From positions 2,389,149-2,453,148 of the forward strand of contig CM040753.1 in the NCBI GenBank assembly GCA_022829145.1: a stretch of DNA of 64,000 nt, read 5' to 3'. Below are positions 1 to 10,739 of the stretch, in pieces. This DNA is from Albula goreensis. Its lineage: Eukaryota > Chordata > Actinopteri > Albuliformes > Albulidae. The stretch's first letter is position 1. Each line of letters starts with the position of its first letter. The notes under the pieces were generated by a model, which was not told the origin of the DNA, did no database searches, and saw nothing but the letters and a program-made list of their open reading frames with translations. Made by a program: the position numbers and the translations under genes.

Positions 1-117
1 GACCCTACTGCTGGGTGACCCTGTGGAGGTGAAAAACCCAGTAACTTCTCTGTTCCCTTCCAGTAGCGCACTCATGAGCTAGCGAAGCTATCCAGCTAAC
101 CTCACCAGCAATGACCT

Positions 118-171
118 AGTTAGCATTAGCTGGTCTGGTTACTTAGCATTAGCTGGTCTGGTTAGTTAGCA
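118..171. repeat. Two-copy 23-bp tandem repeat
   Basis: The motif TTAGCATTAGCTGGTCTGG occurs twice, 23 bp apart (units start at 121 and 144), followed by a degenerate third start (GTTAGTTAGC). It lies in the last visible intron of TNFSF10. Confidence 0.7.
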
Positions 172-435
172 GTCACCAAGCTAAGTAGGCTTTGACATTA
201 TACATTAAAAAGTATTTAATTACACTAGTTCTTATTGCATTACATATTTGTTGTTGACACACTGGTATTACTATTTATTTGTTACTAAATTGTGGTTTTC
301 TCTAAGGCCTAGTACTGGCTGGTAGGAGTCCTGTGCTTTTCACATTCCTGGACCATGGGTCTACACTTCCCTCTTCTAGAATATTATTTTTTCATTTTAT
401 ATATATTTTTTCAACCCAAAGCTAAGCCCTAGTCT

Positions 436-485
436 TCTTATTAAAGGCCGCCCTGGATAAGAGTGTCTGGGTAAATGTCTATACT
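436..485 (+). mobile_element. SINE 3' tail fragment
   Basis: CCTGGATAAGAGTGTCTGGG followed by TAAATGTCT matches the widespread fish SINE/LINE tail (ggataagagcgtctgctaaatg) with a few changes. Only the tail survives. Confidence 0.5.
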
Positions 486-1004
486 GCTAGAATACTGGAT
501 TTTGGGGCCTGAAATTGTTTTGTGCCCCGAGAACCCCCCGGACGAAAGGAAGTGACCAAAACCAGCAGATGCTGCAGCTTCCTGTGGCTTGGGTTTGATA
601 CCCCTGTTATGACGCCGTGAAACACTCAGTTTAACAAATGCACTGGCTGAAGCACTGAGATTGCTGAGATCACTGTCTTTGTTTTTCCCAAGAAAATTCC
701 AGAATTTCTGCAGTGTCCTTCCAAAGTATCTAATCCCTTCTCATAACTTTATGCTGAAGCTAAATGTCAAATCAAAGGTACTTATACAACAAGGCAGCGC
801 TTCAACTCACCAAATTACTCCAGTAGTCAATAAAACTAATCAAAGGTAAAAAAATCTAGAAAGGTATTTTGAGTACATGGTAGAGGTATCTGCAGTATAT
901 GCAGTGCATCCACACAACCAAACCTGGTAAAACCCCATCACGGTCTACCGGCAGGTAGTGGCATTTCAGTTCTGATAAGGCCTGGATTTTCTCATCTCTC
1001 ATCA

Positions 1005-1195
1005 AAGGCTTGCTGTTCTCCTAAAGCCGTGGGCCTCGCTGCAGGTCCAGGAGGGCCACAGTGTTTACCGATTTTTTTTAATTTTTATTTTCACCTGCAA
1101 TTCCACTGCAATTGATCATTACGTTCTGAGCAAAAACAACATCTAGAACACCTGCAACTCCGAAGGGCCAGAAGTGAGGATCGCTGCTCTACAAT
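1005..1195. mobile_element. Decayed MITE-like element
   Basis: GGTCCAGGAGGGCCACAGTG near the left and CGAAGGGCCAGAAG with GATCGCTGCTCTAC at the right resemble the two ends of the element at 32751-32978. An A/T-rich middle separates them. Ends and target-site duplication are not clear. Confidence 0.35.
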
Positions 1196-1589
1196 AAGGA
1201 CATCGGGAATGTACTACAGCTAAAACAGAGTGATCAAAAAAGATCCCTGGCAGGTTTTAGCCTCGGATAACCAAATGTGGAAACCCCCGGCATCAGTACA
1301 AATATAACCATTCATTTCTTTCACCCATGCTCTAAACCCGCTGACTCTTATCAGCACACCTCTTCAGCCAGGTAGAGGTACCAGATTAATGACATCAGCA
1401 GGTTTCATAGATGGGCAGAACAAATACATGTTAGTGCTTCTTCTTATGCTTTCTGAAGCCACGGTTTCCACCTCTGCGCTGGGCCCAGAATGCACCACAG
1501 TATCCATTTCTGAGGTTGTGTCCCACCTTCTGCATTATGTACAAGCCTGCGGATGGATTGTTAAAACGGCCCACTCCACCCATACTTAC

Positions 1590-1790
1590 TTCCTGGTTTT
1601 GTGATGTAATGTGTTGTAAGAGTTCACAGACTTAATGAAAAACTAACACCCCCATTCATTTGCACCATAACTGTGAACAGGATGGCTACATGACGTATGT
1701 AATACATACAAGAACATGCATCATGACACCTGGGAAGTGGTTTTAGGAGGAAGCCAAAGGATTAAATTTTATGGCCCAAATTCTATAGCT
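1590..1790 (+). repeat. Dispersed family M copy (TNFSF10 intron 4)
   Basis: The shared landmarks are TTCCTGGTTTTGTGATGTAA, then GTATGTAATACATACAAG, CATCATGACACCTGGGAAG and TTTTAGGAGGAAG. The same ordered landmarks recur at least eight more times in this window, for example at 27540, 55415 and 61935. No coding capacity is seen; it could be a MITE or the 3' end of a longer element. Confidence 0.5.
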
Positions 1791-1959
1791 TTCACTAGTA
1801 TTACAATTTTTCATCCTTGGATCAGTATGTGAATATTTTCAATCTACAGCATGTGATGTGTAGCTGAAGACATCAGGCGCAAATCAAGAGTCAAGTAGGC
1901 CTTTGAGTGATCTCTCATAAATGATAGTGAGGCTCGGCTTAGCACTGAGTCCAGCGTAC

Positions 1960-4359
1960 CGTCTACCAGTTGGTCCACCTCAGACGAGAAACTGCCAGTG
2001 ACATGGGCTGCGATCTCAGGGCGAGGCGGCGACTCCTCTTCCGCCGTCGGCAGGGATGGCAAAACCCGTGAGACTTCATCTGCAAGAGTACGGCGAAATC
2101 AAAGCATTAGCCCCGGCGGCTACGGGGTCACTAACTTAACATTCTGCTCAGAGAACTTACATCTCATGAATTCCCCCTGAAAACGAATACTGACTTAGAA
2201 TGAGCCTCAGAAATAAATGAGCACGCTGGAAAACCGCACACTGACATGCTTACCCCACTTACAAACCATCCCCAGTGATACGGCTGACTCCACACTCAAG
2301 CTAATTATAAGGTAGACTTAAGTTTGTGTGCTTATTTTATCCAAAAATTTCTGTTTAGGACACATGTCCAACATTGTCTGTCAGGGAAAGAACCTAGGCC
2401 TATGGTTTGTGCAGTAAGCTGCAATGTGAAATGTAGCCTACCTTTGACTGCAGAGGAGATTTCCTTCTCGTAACAGTTGGACATGGTCTGTGTGAAGGGA
2501 GAGGAAGAGACGCGGTTTCTTTCAGGACTATGAATAAGCTGTTGAATCAGCTGTGGAAGACTTTCAGCAGTTCAGCAAAACATTGAGACAGGAAAAAAAA
2601 AAACACAGGATCCTTGTGTAGCAGCTGGGAACATTTCTTCCTAGTTCACCTGTGGCAAACCCCCGCCAGGTGTTCATATACCTCGACTGAAGGACGTTTT
2701 AAGACACTGAATTCCCGAAAATAAAAGAATCCATTGTGGCCTTACATCGCCTGCTTTGCTGATTAAGACGTGCTGTAAGAGAGAAGCAGTAATACCTTTT
2801 CAATGAGGAAATGGAGCTGCTGCGTGACCTGCCAGCAGGGGTCGTCTTTTCCCTCCTCTGCGCTCAGGTCCAATCCCCTCATGGTTTTTAGATTAGCGCG
2901 CATCAGGCACGAGATGCTGCTCTTGGAAAATGTCTCTTTCATCTGAAATGTTGAACAGTAAATCAACTAGTTATGCCGTACATAAATACCATTTGGCTTC
3001 AGGAAGAAACTACAGAGAACTATTCACGCATTGCTTTACATTATTTCCGCATCTACTATCGTAGTTGACAGATTTTTTTTTACCAGGTTCCTTTCCTGAC
3101 ACAGCATAAAAAAGGTACAGCTCAGATGTTTTACAGGGTATTCATTGGTAGGGTGACCCTAAATGCAGGGAGACTGTGATGAGGGTTTTGCGCTATGTTT
3201 CAAAACACAATCAACAGTATCTCAACTGCTTTTAATTGTAATCTATCTGTGTAAAAAGAAGTTGGTAACTGCTGTTGATTTAACCTAAAACTGTGCTGTA
3301 ATGTACATTACAGTAATTCCCCAGGTAGATGCACAGATGTGTTGTGTTTCTCAACTACGAATACAACATGAGACACCACACGACTTCGAAAAGACATAAC
3401 GGCCCTGAGGTCCACTCAGAGTAGTGAGACACTATACTGATTTTACAAATCCTTTCTGTAAACTGCACACGCAGTTCGGTTTACTCAGCATCGCCTGTTC
3501 CCTATTTCATTCTCATTTTGGGTCTGCATAATACTTGGACCTTCTAGGCGTCACAAACTTTAGGCTATCGCAAGATGAACTGTAGTTCTGATGCAAATGG
3601 ACTTTGGTTGCACTGCCATTGTCTGAACAAAGAGGTAATTACACGGTAACGAAAAATGCAGAAACGTAGCAATTACATGACCTTCGTGTGCGGACCACCA
3701 CCGAGAAGCAAAGAGAGAAGTAACTATTAAACTGCTGAAATTCACTGGCTCAACGGCTACGAAGCGCTGCAATACTTCTGCTGTTTAGGGAAAGGAATTG
3801 TTGGTTCAGGCACATCGCCCTTCCCAGTGAGGTTTTTCATATAAAATCTTTTAAAATAAATCGTTTCGTTCCGCCTTAAATCGTATTCTTTGCTGTTGCT
3901 CAACTTGCGCTCCAGGCTCCGTTGTGCGACCCATTGGCCAAAATCCAGTTTAACAAAAACTGAAGGAAATCTGGGGCGAATGGCGCGCCGTGCACAAACT
4001 GTTCAGTCCCTCTTCCAACGACTCGATCGGAGTTTCATGGGTTTAGATATTAACAGGTTATTTAAACTGTGTCGTTGCATGCTAACAACAAATACCATAT
4101 AGCCTTGCAACCTTGGCCACCTGAACTGATATTTTTAGTTTCGCCCCTGAAACGGCTTCATATGTTGTCCTGTAATAAATGAAAAGTTGTCGCCCACCAT
4201 ATTTAAAAAAAGTCTTTCACCCCTAAAGACTGTTTGTTATCTTACCGTTGTCAGAACGTTGCTGAAGTATATGAAAGTTACCGCAACTGCAATAGTTTGC
4301 AGCAGGATTGCCGCGAGAAGTAGAAGCCCCAAGCATTGCATTGAATGCGAGCCCGTCAT
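1960..4359 (-). CDS. tnfsf10: TNFSF10 (TRAIL) gene, exons 1-4, 3' end off the window
   Basis: TRAIL is a type II membrane cytokine that binds death receptors and triggers apoptosis. Four exons were assembled by GT-AG junctions: 4246-4359, 2796-2942, 2442-2487 and about 1967-2079. They give a short cytosolic tail, a hydrophobic anchor (residues about 9-33, with LLQTIAVAVTFIYFSNVL, very like the human TRAIL anchor), a stalk containing SKSSISCLMR and PCWQVTQQLHFLIEK (human has SKSGIACFLK and PCWQVKWQLRQLVRK), and the start of the TNF homology domain (EIAAHVTG; human RVAAHITG). The receptor-binding body of the domain is normally in the last exon. No such sequence is visible on the minus strand of 1-1966, so that exon probably lies beyond the left edge. 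NCEH1 upstream in the same orientation matches human synteny and favours true TNFSF10 over a fish TNFSF10-like paralogue. Confidence 0.88.
1967..2079 (-). CDS. tnfsf10: TNFSF10 exon 4 (start of TNF homology domain)
   Basis: The acceptor is CTTGCAG|ATGAAG. Joined to the phase-1 G of exon 3, it reads DEVSRVLPSLPTAEEESPPRPEIAAHVTGSF in pieces, with AAHVTG matching strand A of the TNF homology domain. The donor is either CTG|GTAGAC (end at 1967) or ACG|GTACGC (end at 1960); neither is clearly better, so this end is uncertain by 7 bp. The acidic proline-rich segment before the domain suits a flexible stalk. Confidence 0.8.
2442..2487 (-). CDS. tnfsf10: TNFSF10 exon 3 (46-bp micro-exon, stalk)
   Basis: This small exon lies between CACACAG|ACC and AAAG|GTAGGC. 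It encodes TMSNCYEKEISSAVK and ends in phase 1, which fits the next exon. Mammalian TRAIL also has a very short exon at this position. The stalk residues are not conserved, so the call rests on splice sites, phase and position. Confidence 0.75.
2796..2942 (-). CDS. tnfsf10: TNFSF10 exon 2 (extracellular stalk)
   Basis: This exon holds 49 codons between an acceptor (ATTTCAG|ATG) and a donor (AAAAG|GTATTA), phase 0 at both ends. It encodes MKETFSKSSISC through QQLHFLIEK. The conserved PCWQV motif and the spacing from SKS to PCWQ follow human TRAIL. The first codon is an internal ATG, not the translation start. Confidence 0.88.
4246..4359 (-). CDS. tnfsf10: TNFSF10 exon 1 (start, membrane anchor)
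   Basis: This exon holds 38 codons from an ATG with A at -3 to a donor reading ACG|GTAAGA, ending in phase 0. It encodes a few polar residues, then a long run of L, A, I and V forming the signal anchor, then YFSNVLTT. It is too short to stand out as an open frame; the longer frame overlapping it here is a different, non-coding frame. Confidence 0.87.
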
Positions 4360-4600
4360 GCTGACTATTGCAGACCCGCAACGTCCCAGACAAAGGCTGC
4401 AGCGCAGCTCGTGCTAGCTGCACATATTAAAAACTCAAACGGGAGGCGGAGCTCAGGATGCCAGCACTCCAGAAAGAGAGCAGGCTACGGGGTCAGCGCA
4501 TTTTCCGAGAAACCGAGCCGGTTCAGTTTACACTTCATGCTGATCCTCGGCGATAAGCTGGCCTGCTTGTTCGTGAAAGGTGAAACTGAATGACTTCTGA
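4360..4600 (-). promoter_or_regulatory. TNFSF10 5' flank / presumed promoter
   Basis: This sequence immediately precedes the start codon on the minus strand. It contains an AT-rich stretch near 4425-4435 that could serve as a weak TATA element. At 4575-4586 the plus strand reads GAAAGGTGAAAC, two GAAA half-sites three bases apart, resembling an interferon response element (canonical spacing is two). The transcription start cannot be fixed from the sequence. Confidence 0.4.
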
Positions 4601-5984
4601 TTAAGTGTTGGCAACTTTTGATTCATGAAGTTTTGGAATCCAGATTGTTCGACATGTGGGTTCTCACAAGCAGAAGCAACAGCACCTGGGTTCCTTTATT
4701 GAAAAGAGTGATGGCATTGTCATGCACAAAAAAAAGATTCCATAAATACACATACTGGCCGTATAAAACTAACATACTGAAAACAGCACACGTACATTTG
4801 AATATAGTCTTTTATATTTGCTTATCATATGAATCTGTTGGCTGTGCTGTAATCACACCTCAGCATGTCCTCCCCATGTGAATTTAAATGGTTTCCTCCG
4901 TAATTATGGAACAAATCAGGTCTCAGAACCCCATAATGGTTGAGCTACGCTAACCTGTCAATCACTGACACGTTTGGACGAACTGAAAACATTTTTTCAC
5001 TGCACAGCTGGTTCAGCCATTGGTCCAAATCACCGATTCACTGATACCATGATGTAGCTCCTTCCATTTTTTTACGGTCAATGAAACCTTATGCCCCGAT
5101 CGTTAATCTTCTGGCGTGAAATCACTCACCTTGATGCACTTCCGGTTTTTGTTAATACTCAACACTCAGTTAAAGAAATCTGTTTATATAGTCAATCCAC
5201 CTCATCAGGCATCTTTAATCTTTACTTGTTATAGATGTAAGGTGACAAAAACAAAAACCTGTCAGTCTGCAGTTCTTACTGTACATACAGTAGTAATAAT
5301 ATACAATAGGAAATTTGTTTTCTTTGATGGGATTTCCAAATAAGACAGTTGTTGTCAATACTGATAAAGTTATTTTTCAGGGAGCATGTGAAAGTTTGAG
5401 CACACTGTTTAAAAAAAATATGCCATCTTAGGTATAACACAAGAAGTATTTAAAAGCTAGCCTTTGATTTTGGTCAGGAATGAAAACAAAGTAGTGGGTC
5501 ATAAAATGATAGGGACAACAAATAAAACAGTACATAAAGAAGCCAAAACAACAACAATAACACATGACCACATGACCACTTACAATAAACGGACAGGGCA
5601 AAGTAGCTTATACAGTTCAGCGGGCAAATAGGGATAGGAGGCCGTGACTGTCTATGTGCATTCAAGAAGCATATGTGCTAATGTGCGCTCTCTGAATCAA
5701 CAGAGGAGTCTGTAACAACGGTATAGACCTAAAGCTGGAAGTGAGAATTATGAATCTGGAAAGGAAAACAGGGTACAAGATACACTAACTATTTAGCAAC
5801 ACTGATAGAAGTCATGTTTTGTACTTTTTTAAAATAATATTTTTTCCCACTGTGAAACATCGGCTCTGATTACACCTGGGGTGTTATGTATTGTCTTGCT
5901 TAGGATACACCCCGTAATATAATACATCTGAATAAATTTATGGCAAATAAATTGTTTACACAATATCTTTACAGCCCACTCCTG
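4601..5984. other. Intergenic, no gene recognised
   Basis: This is AT-rich sequence upstream of TNFSF10. The open frames are short, have no recognisable domain and lack plausible splice context. I see no RNA gene or structured repeat here. Confidence 0.6.
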
Positions 5985-6280
5985 CTAAACTTACTTCCCG
6001 TTTTTATTCAATGAAACTGTCATGTGATGTAAGCACAGAATGGAGACCTGGGAGTGGAAATGCCCCCTCTTTTGCTCTATCTCTTTTCAGATAGAATAAC
6101 TACGCAACATCTGAAATATATGCTAGACAATTTTCGGAAGAAGTCAAAAATGGACTTTTACTGTCAAAACATTCATATTTTCACTGACATATCAGTTTTT
6201 CCCACTTGCAACACTGTATGTAATGCTGTTTTCAAACTGCAGGATGCTGCACATAGATGGAAAACTATAGGATGAGCCAA
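5985..6280 (+). repeat. Dispersed family M copy
   Basis: The order CTTCCCGTTTTTATTCAATG, CATCTGAAATATATGC, CGGAAGAAGTCAAAAATGG and CAAACTGCAGGATG parallels the copies at 43430-44035 and 61935. The small frame that runs through it is a by-product. Confidence 0.5.
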
Positions 6281-7054
6281 GTGGTCCTTAAAAAAAATCA
6301 GCAGTTATTCCTAAGATAATGAGATACTGATGACCGCAGAGGTGCTGCGCTCGCTCGCACAGCGTGTTTTGAGACTGGATGAAAACACGCTCGGCATTGA
6401 GGAATTTGGCCCTGGCTCATTTCAGCTTGGCACAGATATTTTAAAGGGGAAATCCTGTTAGACAGGTACGTCAAACACACTACAGCTGGTGTGCATGCTG
6501 AGTGTTCTCTCAGTCAACCACCCAACCCTTAAGTGGGCTTAATTGGGCAAATTATCCAATTATCCACACACTGCCCTTTTCACACCCTTTAAACATATGG
6601 CTCCTACATCTGGACGTAACCTTGTGTGTCTCTTTAAGGACACGTGAAATGAAATCATATCAGACTTTACATGACGGCATACGTTTCCTTCAGTATTTTC
6701 TGTTTTACAGGCGACATGCAAACATGTCCTTTGCCACGTGATATGTTCTTAGAACATAAAAATAAGAAAGCATGTTCTATGAAAACGCTACCTGTTTCGC
6801 TTGCATGGACAAATCAATCAATGTGAAGTAAATCAAACTTTTCTATTTATGATGTTTACATAAACACCCTGAAACCTGATTACACACCCCCCTCCCCCCC
6901 TCCAGTTTAAGGGAAAGTTCGTCATATGCAACCCCAGCTACCTACCCTCCTCCCGGGTTAAATACCCAAACCCTCACCCCCTTGGTAAACCGAATTCTGG
7001 GTCAGGCAGAACAGACCCAGATCCACTCAATAACTCTTTACACCAGTGGCTGGT

Positions 7055-7458
7055 AGGGTTTGACCCGTGCCGAGAGGGTTTGCCCCGTGCCGAGAGGGTT
7101 TGCCCCATGCCGCGAGGGTGTGCCGAGAGGGTTTGCCCCGTGCTGAGAGGGTTTGCCCCATGCCGAGAGGGTTTGCCCCATGCCGAGAGGGTTTGCCCCA
7201 TGCCGAGAGGGTTTGCCCCATGCCGAGAGGGTTTGCCCCGTGCCGAGAGGGTTTGCCCCATGCCGAGAGGGTTTGCCCCATGCCGAGAGGGTTTGCCCCA
7301 TGCTGAGATGGTTTGCCCTGTGCGAGAGGGTTTGCCCCATGCCGAGAGGGTTTGCCCCGTGCTGAGATGGTTTGCCCCGTGCTGAGATGGTTTGCCCCAT
7401 GCCGAGAGGGTTTGCCCCATGCTGAGAGGGTTTACCCCGTGCTGAGATGGTTCGCCCT
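7055..7458. repeat. 20-bp minisatellite, about 19 copies
   Basis: The unit is close to GCCGAGAGGGTTTGCCCCAT and repeats head to tail with single-base variants (CCGAG/CTGAG, AGGG/ATGG). One unit near 7112-7130 is shortened. Because 20 is not a multiple of 3, every frame cycles through the same 60-bp super-period, and all six frames stay open. The long overlapping frames (for example 148 codons on minus at 6974-7420, with MGQTLSAWGKPSRHGANPLG-type repeats) are therefore products of the array. Each unit contains GGGTTTGCCC, a potential mini-hairpin. Confidence 0.95.
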
Positions 7459-9767
7459 GGTCTATGAGTAACTCTGAGTAACTGACCTCATTCGGCCTCC
7501 ACAGCAGAATTTACTCTGTGCCAGGAATCTCCTGCTCAGGTTACCATAAGCCAAATACAGTTCTGAAATTTAAAATTAAAATTCCTAAAAAAAAAAAAAT
7601 TATGAAGAAAAATTAATCAGAATGACTGCTGACAATTCAAATCCTTTTTTTTTTTCACAACTGAAATTACAACACTGCACAACATCCTAGGGATGTTATG
7701 CAATATTCTGTGTGACTTGAACATGTACCCAAATTGTTATAACGTTCTGAAATCAGATACATTTAGCTGGGGATGGGTTATGATCTCACAGAGCACTGTA
7801 ACTGCAGCATCTTCACCTGAAATGTGTCTCAATTAAAGTAAAACAAAAACAAAATGTTATGGCTAGAAAGAGTTTGGGACATAATTAACGGTTGGCAACA
7901 GGACAGAAACCAACACCCATACCGACCCTCTAGGAACTGGGGGGAAATGAGAGGAACCAAACATACACACGGTTGTATTGTGATTCACAGAAGCGCCCGC
8001 TTCCCACCTGGCCCGGTGCCATGCTAAAAGTCACCGCCTGGCCTCAGTTCACTCTCTGATTTGGGCCAGAGAAAGCTACGCTGAAGAAAAACAGCTAGTC
8101 GGTGGATGTGAGTAACTGCTGTAAATCTGTGCTTAGAAAGGACAGCAAAGTTGGGGGGGGTAGATGTGCTTTCGAGGTTGTATTTCAGGCACACAATAAA
8201 TTCTGCCCTGGGGATTCAAACTTATTTCCAGAAAAGTGGCTATTCGTGCTTTTCCCTGCAAGATCTGTGCTTTTCCAACGACCACTTCATTTGTTTGTTC
8301 ATTAACAATCATCCAAACACTCAAGCTGCTGCCGATCGCGTCGAAATAAGATGAGAATGGTCGCTTGAGAATGAAGCTCACGCGTGACTGTGAGCTCGCG
8401 GCTAGTGGCGCAGCGCACAGCCCGCACGCCTGGGGTTGAACAGAGGTCGAGGAGAGAGAGGTGGTGTTCAGAAGCACCGCCTCAGCAGCATTTTAACGTT
8501 TCTTTTCCTTTTTTCTTTTCTTTTTTTTTTACATCTGTTCGCTGGAGCTCTCGCTATAACTTCCACTAACCCTGCCCTGCGCTGATTCCAACTCTTATTG
8601 TCTCTGCAGTTTTTTGCTGTTAGTATAACCCCCTAGAGAGCACAGCAAACAATACAACAACCAGGACCGGATAGCCAGGCCCGCTGCTGTGGATTTGCAA
8701 ATATTTGGCACAAAGAGTCGAGTGGGGGGGGTGGGGGTGGGGTGGGAGATGGAGGTAGGGGAGGAGCTGAAATCTGAGAAAAACAAGAGAGGAGACCAAT
8801 AGGACGACTGAAAAACTCTGGATTTTCCCGAAGGCACAGAGTTCGCTTGGCTTCATTTGTTTTAGCTGACGCCAGGAAGAGGTCCGTTGGAGAGAGCGGA
8901 GTGAGTGAGGCAGGGATCTCTTAAGGTGGACCTGTAGGGTTTTGTCAAAGGGCCCTGCAGGTATGACTCTTTTTCACTGTAAAGGTACGCATCGTGTCCT
9001 GAGTTCCTCGCATCCTGGGGCACGGAAGTTGCTACGCTGTGCCCAGACTGGCACGCAGTGGCATACCAGAGAAGAGGCACAGAGGGCTGGATACGCCATC
9101 TCATCTCCCCCCTCCCCAAAGTGTGGTTATATATATTCTCTAGGCCTCACCCCCAGTCTGGCCCCCTAACAGGCTTGACATCTTTCAGTATGTGTATGAA
9201 GGAGAGCTTAGCTTAGCGACATACAGGAGTATGAACCTCTGCTAACAGCGCTAAATCTTTCTCCTACTTCATTTTGTATGCCCAAGTTGATCATCTAATT
9301 AAAAAAAAAAAAACGTTCATGTTTTGGGTGAGACTGTGTGGTGCGGTCTGTTGGCCGGCCGATCCTCGTCTCCCATGATCCTTTGCTTGGCCAGGGCTTG
9401 GCCCTGTTGTCTAGCACATGTCTATCCTCTCATCTCTTTCTCTGCAAACATTCCCACTTTCTGATAAAGACCAAATACTTAAAAAGGGCAGACTGCCCAC
9501 TCGCTTTCAAGAACAGCAGCTTTTATTCCTCAAAAGCGAGCCTGTTATAGCCAAAATCCCCTTAATGCCAGTCCAAATGCCACTCTCTGTATGGGATGGG
9601 TCCGGAAAGCAGCTCAGCACAGGTGTTTGTTTCACCGGTATGCCATTGGCTTTGCTCCATGTCTTTGCTGGAGGTGGCCTGCTTTTGTCAGAGGCTAAAT
9701 GCATGCTTCATGTGTTTCTGTGTGTATGTGTGAAATCAACATGAGCTGGGTCACATGAATGCTCTGA
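7459..9767. other. Intergenic with a short CpG-rich patch
   Basis: No coding exon was recognised. At 8330-8480 there is a locally CpG-rich segment (GATCGCGTCG, GAGCTCGCGGC, GCAGCGCACAGCCCGCACG) that could be a small promoter or enhancer. At 8720-8765 a G-run cluster on the plus strand could form a quadruplex. Short poly-A and poly-T runs occur at 7589, 7647, 8520 and 9300. Confidence 0.5.
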
Positions 9768-10184
9768 GAGCAAAGGAACAGAGAGAAACACAGAGGAACA
9801 GAGAGGAACATAGAGGAACACAGAGGAACACAAAGAAACACAGATTAACAGAGAAGAACATAGAATAACACAAAGAAACATAGATGAACAGAAAGGAACA
9901 CAAAGAAACACAGATGAACAGAAAGGAACACAGAGGAACACAAAGAAACACAGAGGAACAGAGAAGAACACAAAGAAACACAGATTAACCAGAGAAGAAC
10001 ATAGAGGAACACAAAGAAACACAGATTAACAGGGAAGAACATAGAGGAACACAAAGAAGCACAGATTAACAGAGAAGAACATAGAGGAACACAAAGAAAC
10101 ACAGATTAACAGAGAAGAACATAGAGGAACACAAAGAAACACAGATTAACAGGGAAGAACATAGAGGAACACAAAGAAGCACTG
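9768..10184. repeat. 10-bp minisatellite with 40-bp higher-order unit
   Basis: The basic unit is near ACAGAGGAAC. On the left half, variants mix irregularly. From about 9981 a regular four-unit block (CAGATTAAC, AGAGAAGAAC, ATAGAGGAAC, ACAAAGAAAC) recurs at 9981, 10022, 10062, 10102 and 10142, a 40-41 bp period. Minus-strand frames rich in C, F, V and S are shadows of this array. Confidence 0.93.
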
Positions 10185-10435
10185 GGGAACATGTAGGCCG
10201 AATGGGATAGAGTCAGGCCTGACTGGGGGCTGCCGCAGCGGAATGGGGAATTCCCGAACACCCCCTCCCTCCTATAGGGAAGGAAAACAGCACGACATTG
10301 CCTCAGTGGGCAGCAGCCATGCTGATTACCAGCTGGGTAATTCCACAAGAAACGGCTGAATGTCTGCAGTTTGGGCCAAATGGCCAATTAATTCATATGG
10401 CCTTGAGATGTTTTTCTCTTGAACAGACAAACACA

Positions 10436-10445
<10 letters not shown>

Positions 10446-10524
<79 letters not shown>

Positions 10525-10545
10525 CAGAGATACATATGCGTATAT

Positions 10546-10581
<36 letters not shown>

Positions 10582-10735
10582 CAGAGATACATATGCGTAT
10601 ATACGCGCACACACACACACACACACAGAGCAGAGATACATATGTGTATATACGCGCACACACACACACACACACACAGCAGACATACATATGCGTATAT
10701 ACGCACACGCACACACACATGCATACCAGACGCAC
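10446..10735. repeat. (CA)n with an embedded 30-bp spacer, higher-order array
   Basis: A pure CA run (10446-10520) is followed by four blocks. Each has a spacer beginning AGAGCAGAGATACATATGCG and ending TATATACGCG or similar, then more CA. Spacers start at 10521, 10578, 10627 and 10679 (the last shortened). The spacer core ACATATGCGTATAT is nearly palindromic. His/Thr- and Cys/Val-rich frames here are artefacts. Confidence 0.93.
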
Positions 10736-10739
10736 ATAT

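Noticed and set aside
1-1959. Search for the last TNFSF10 exon inside the window
   Set aside because: No minus-strand frame here has the expected TNF-domain strands or length, so the exon is taken to lie outside.
7055-7458. Regular 20-bp repeats resembling a CRISPR array
   Set aside because: The units are directly adjacent with no unique spacers, and the DNA is vertebrate.
9708-10387. Cys/Phe-rich minus frames that look like a cysteine-rich secreted or membrane protein
   Set aside because: They follow the 10-bp minisatellite; the repeating peptide changes with frame.
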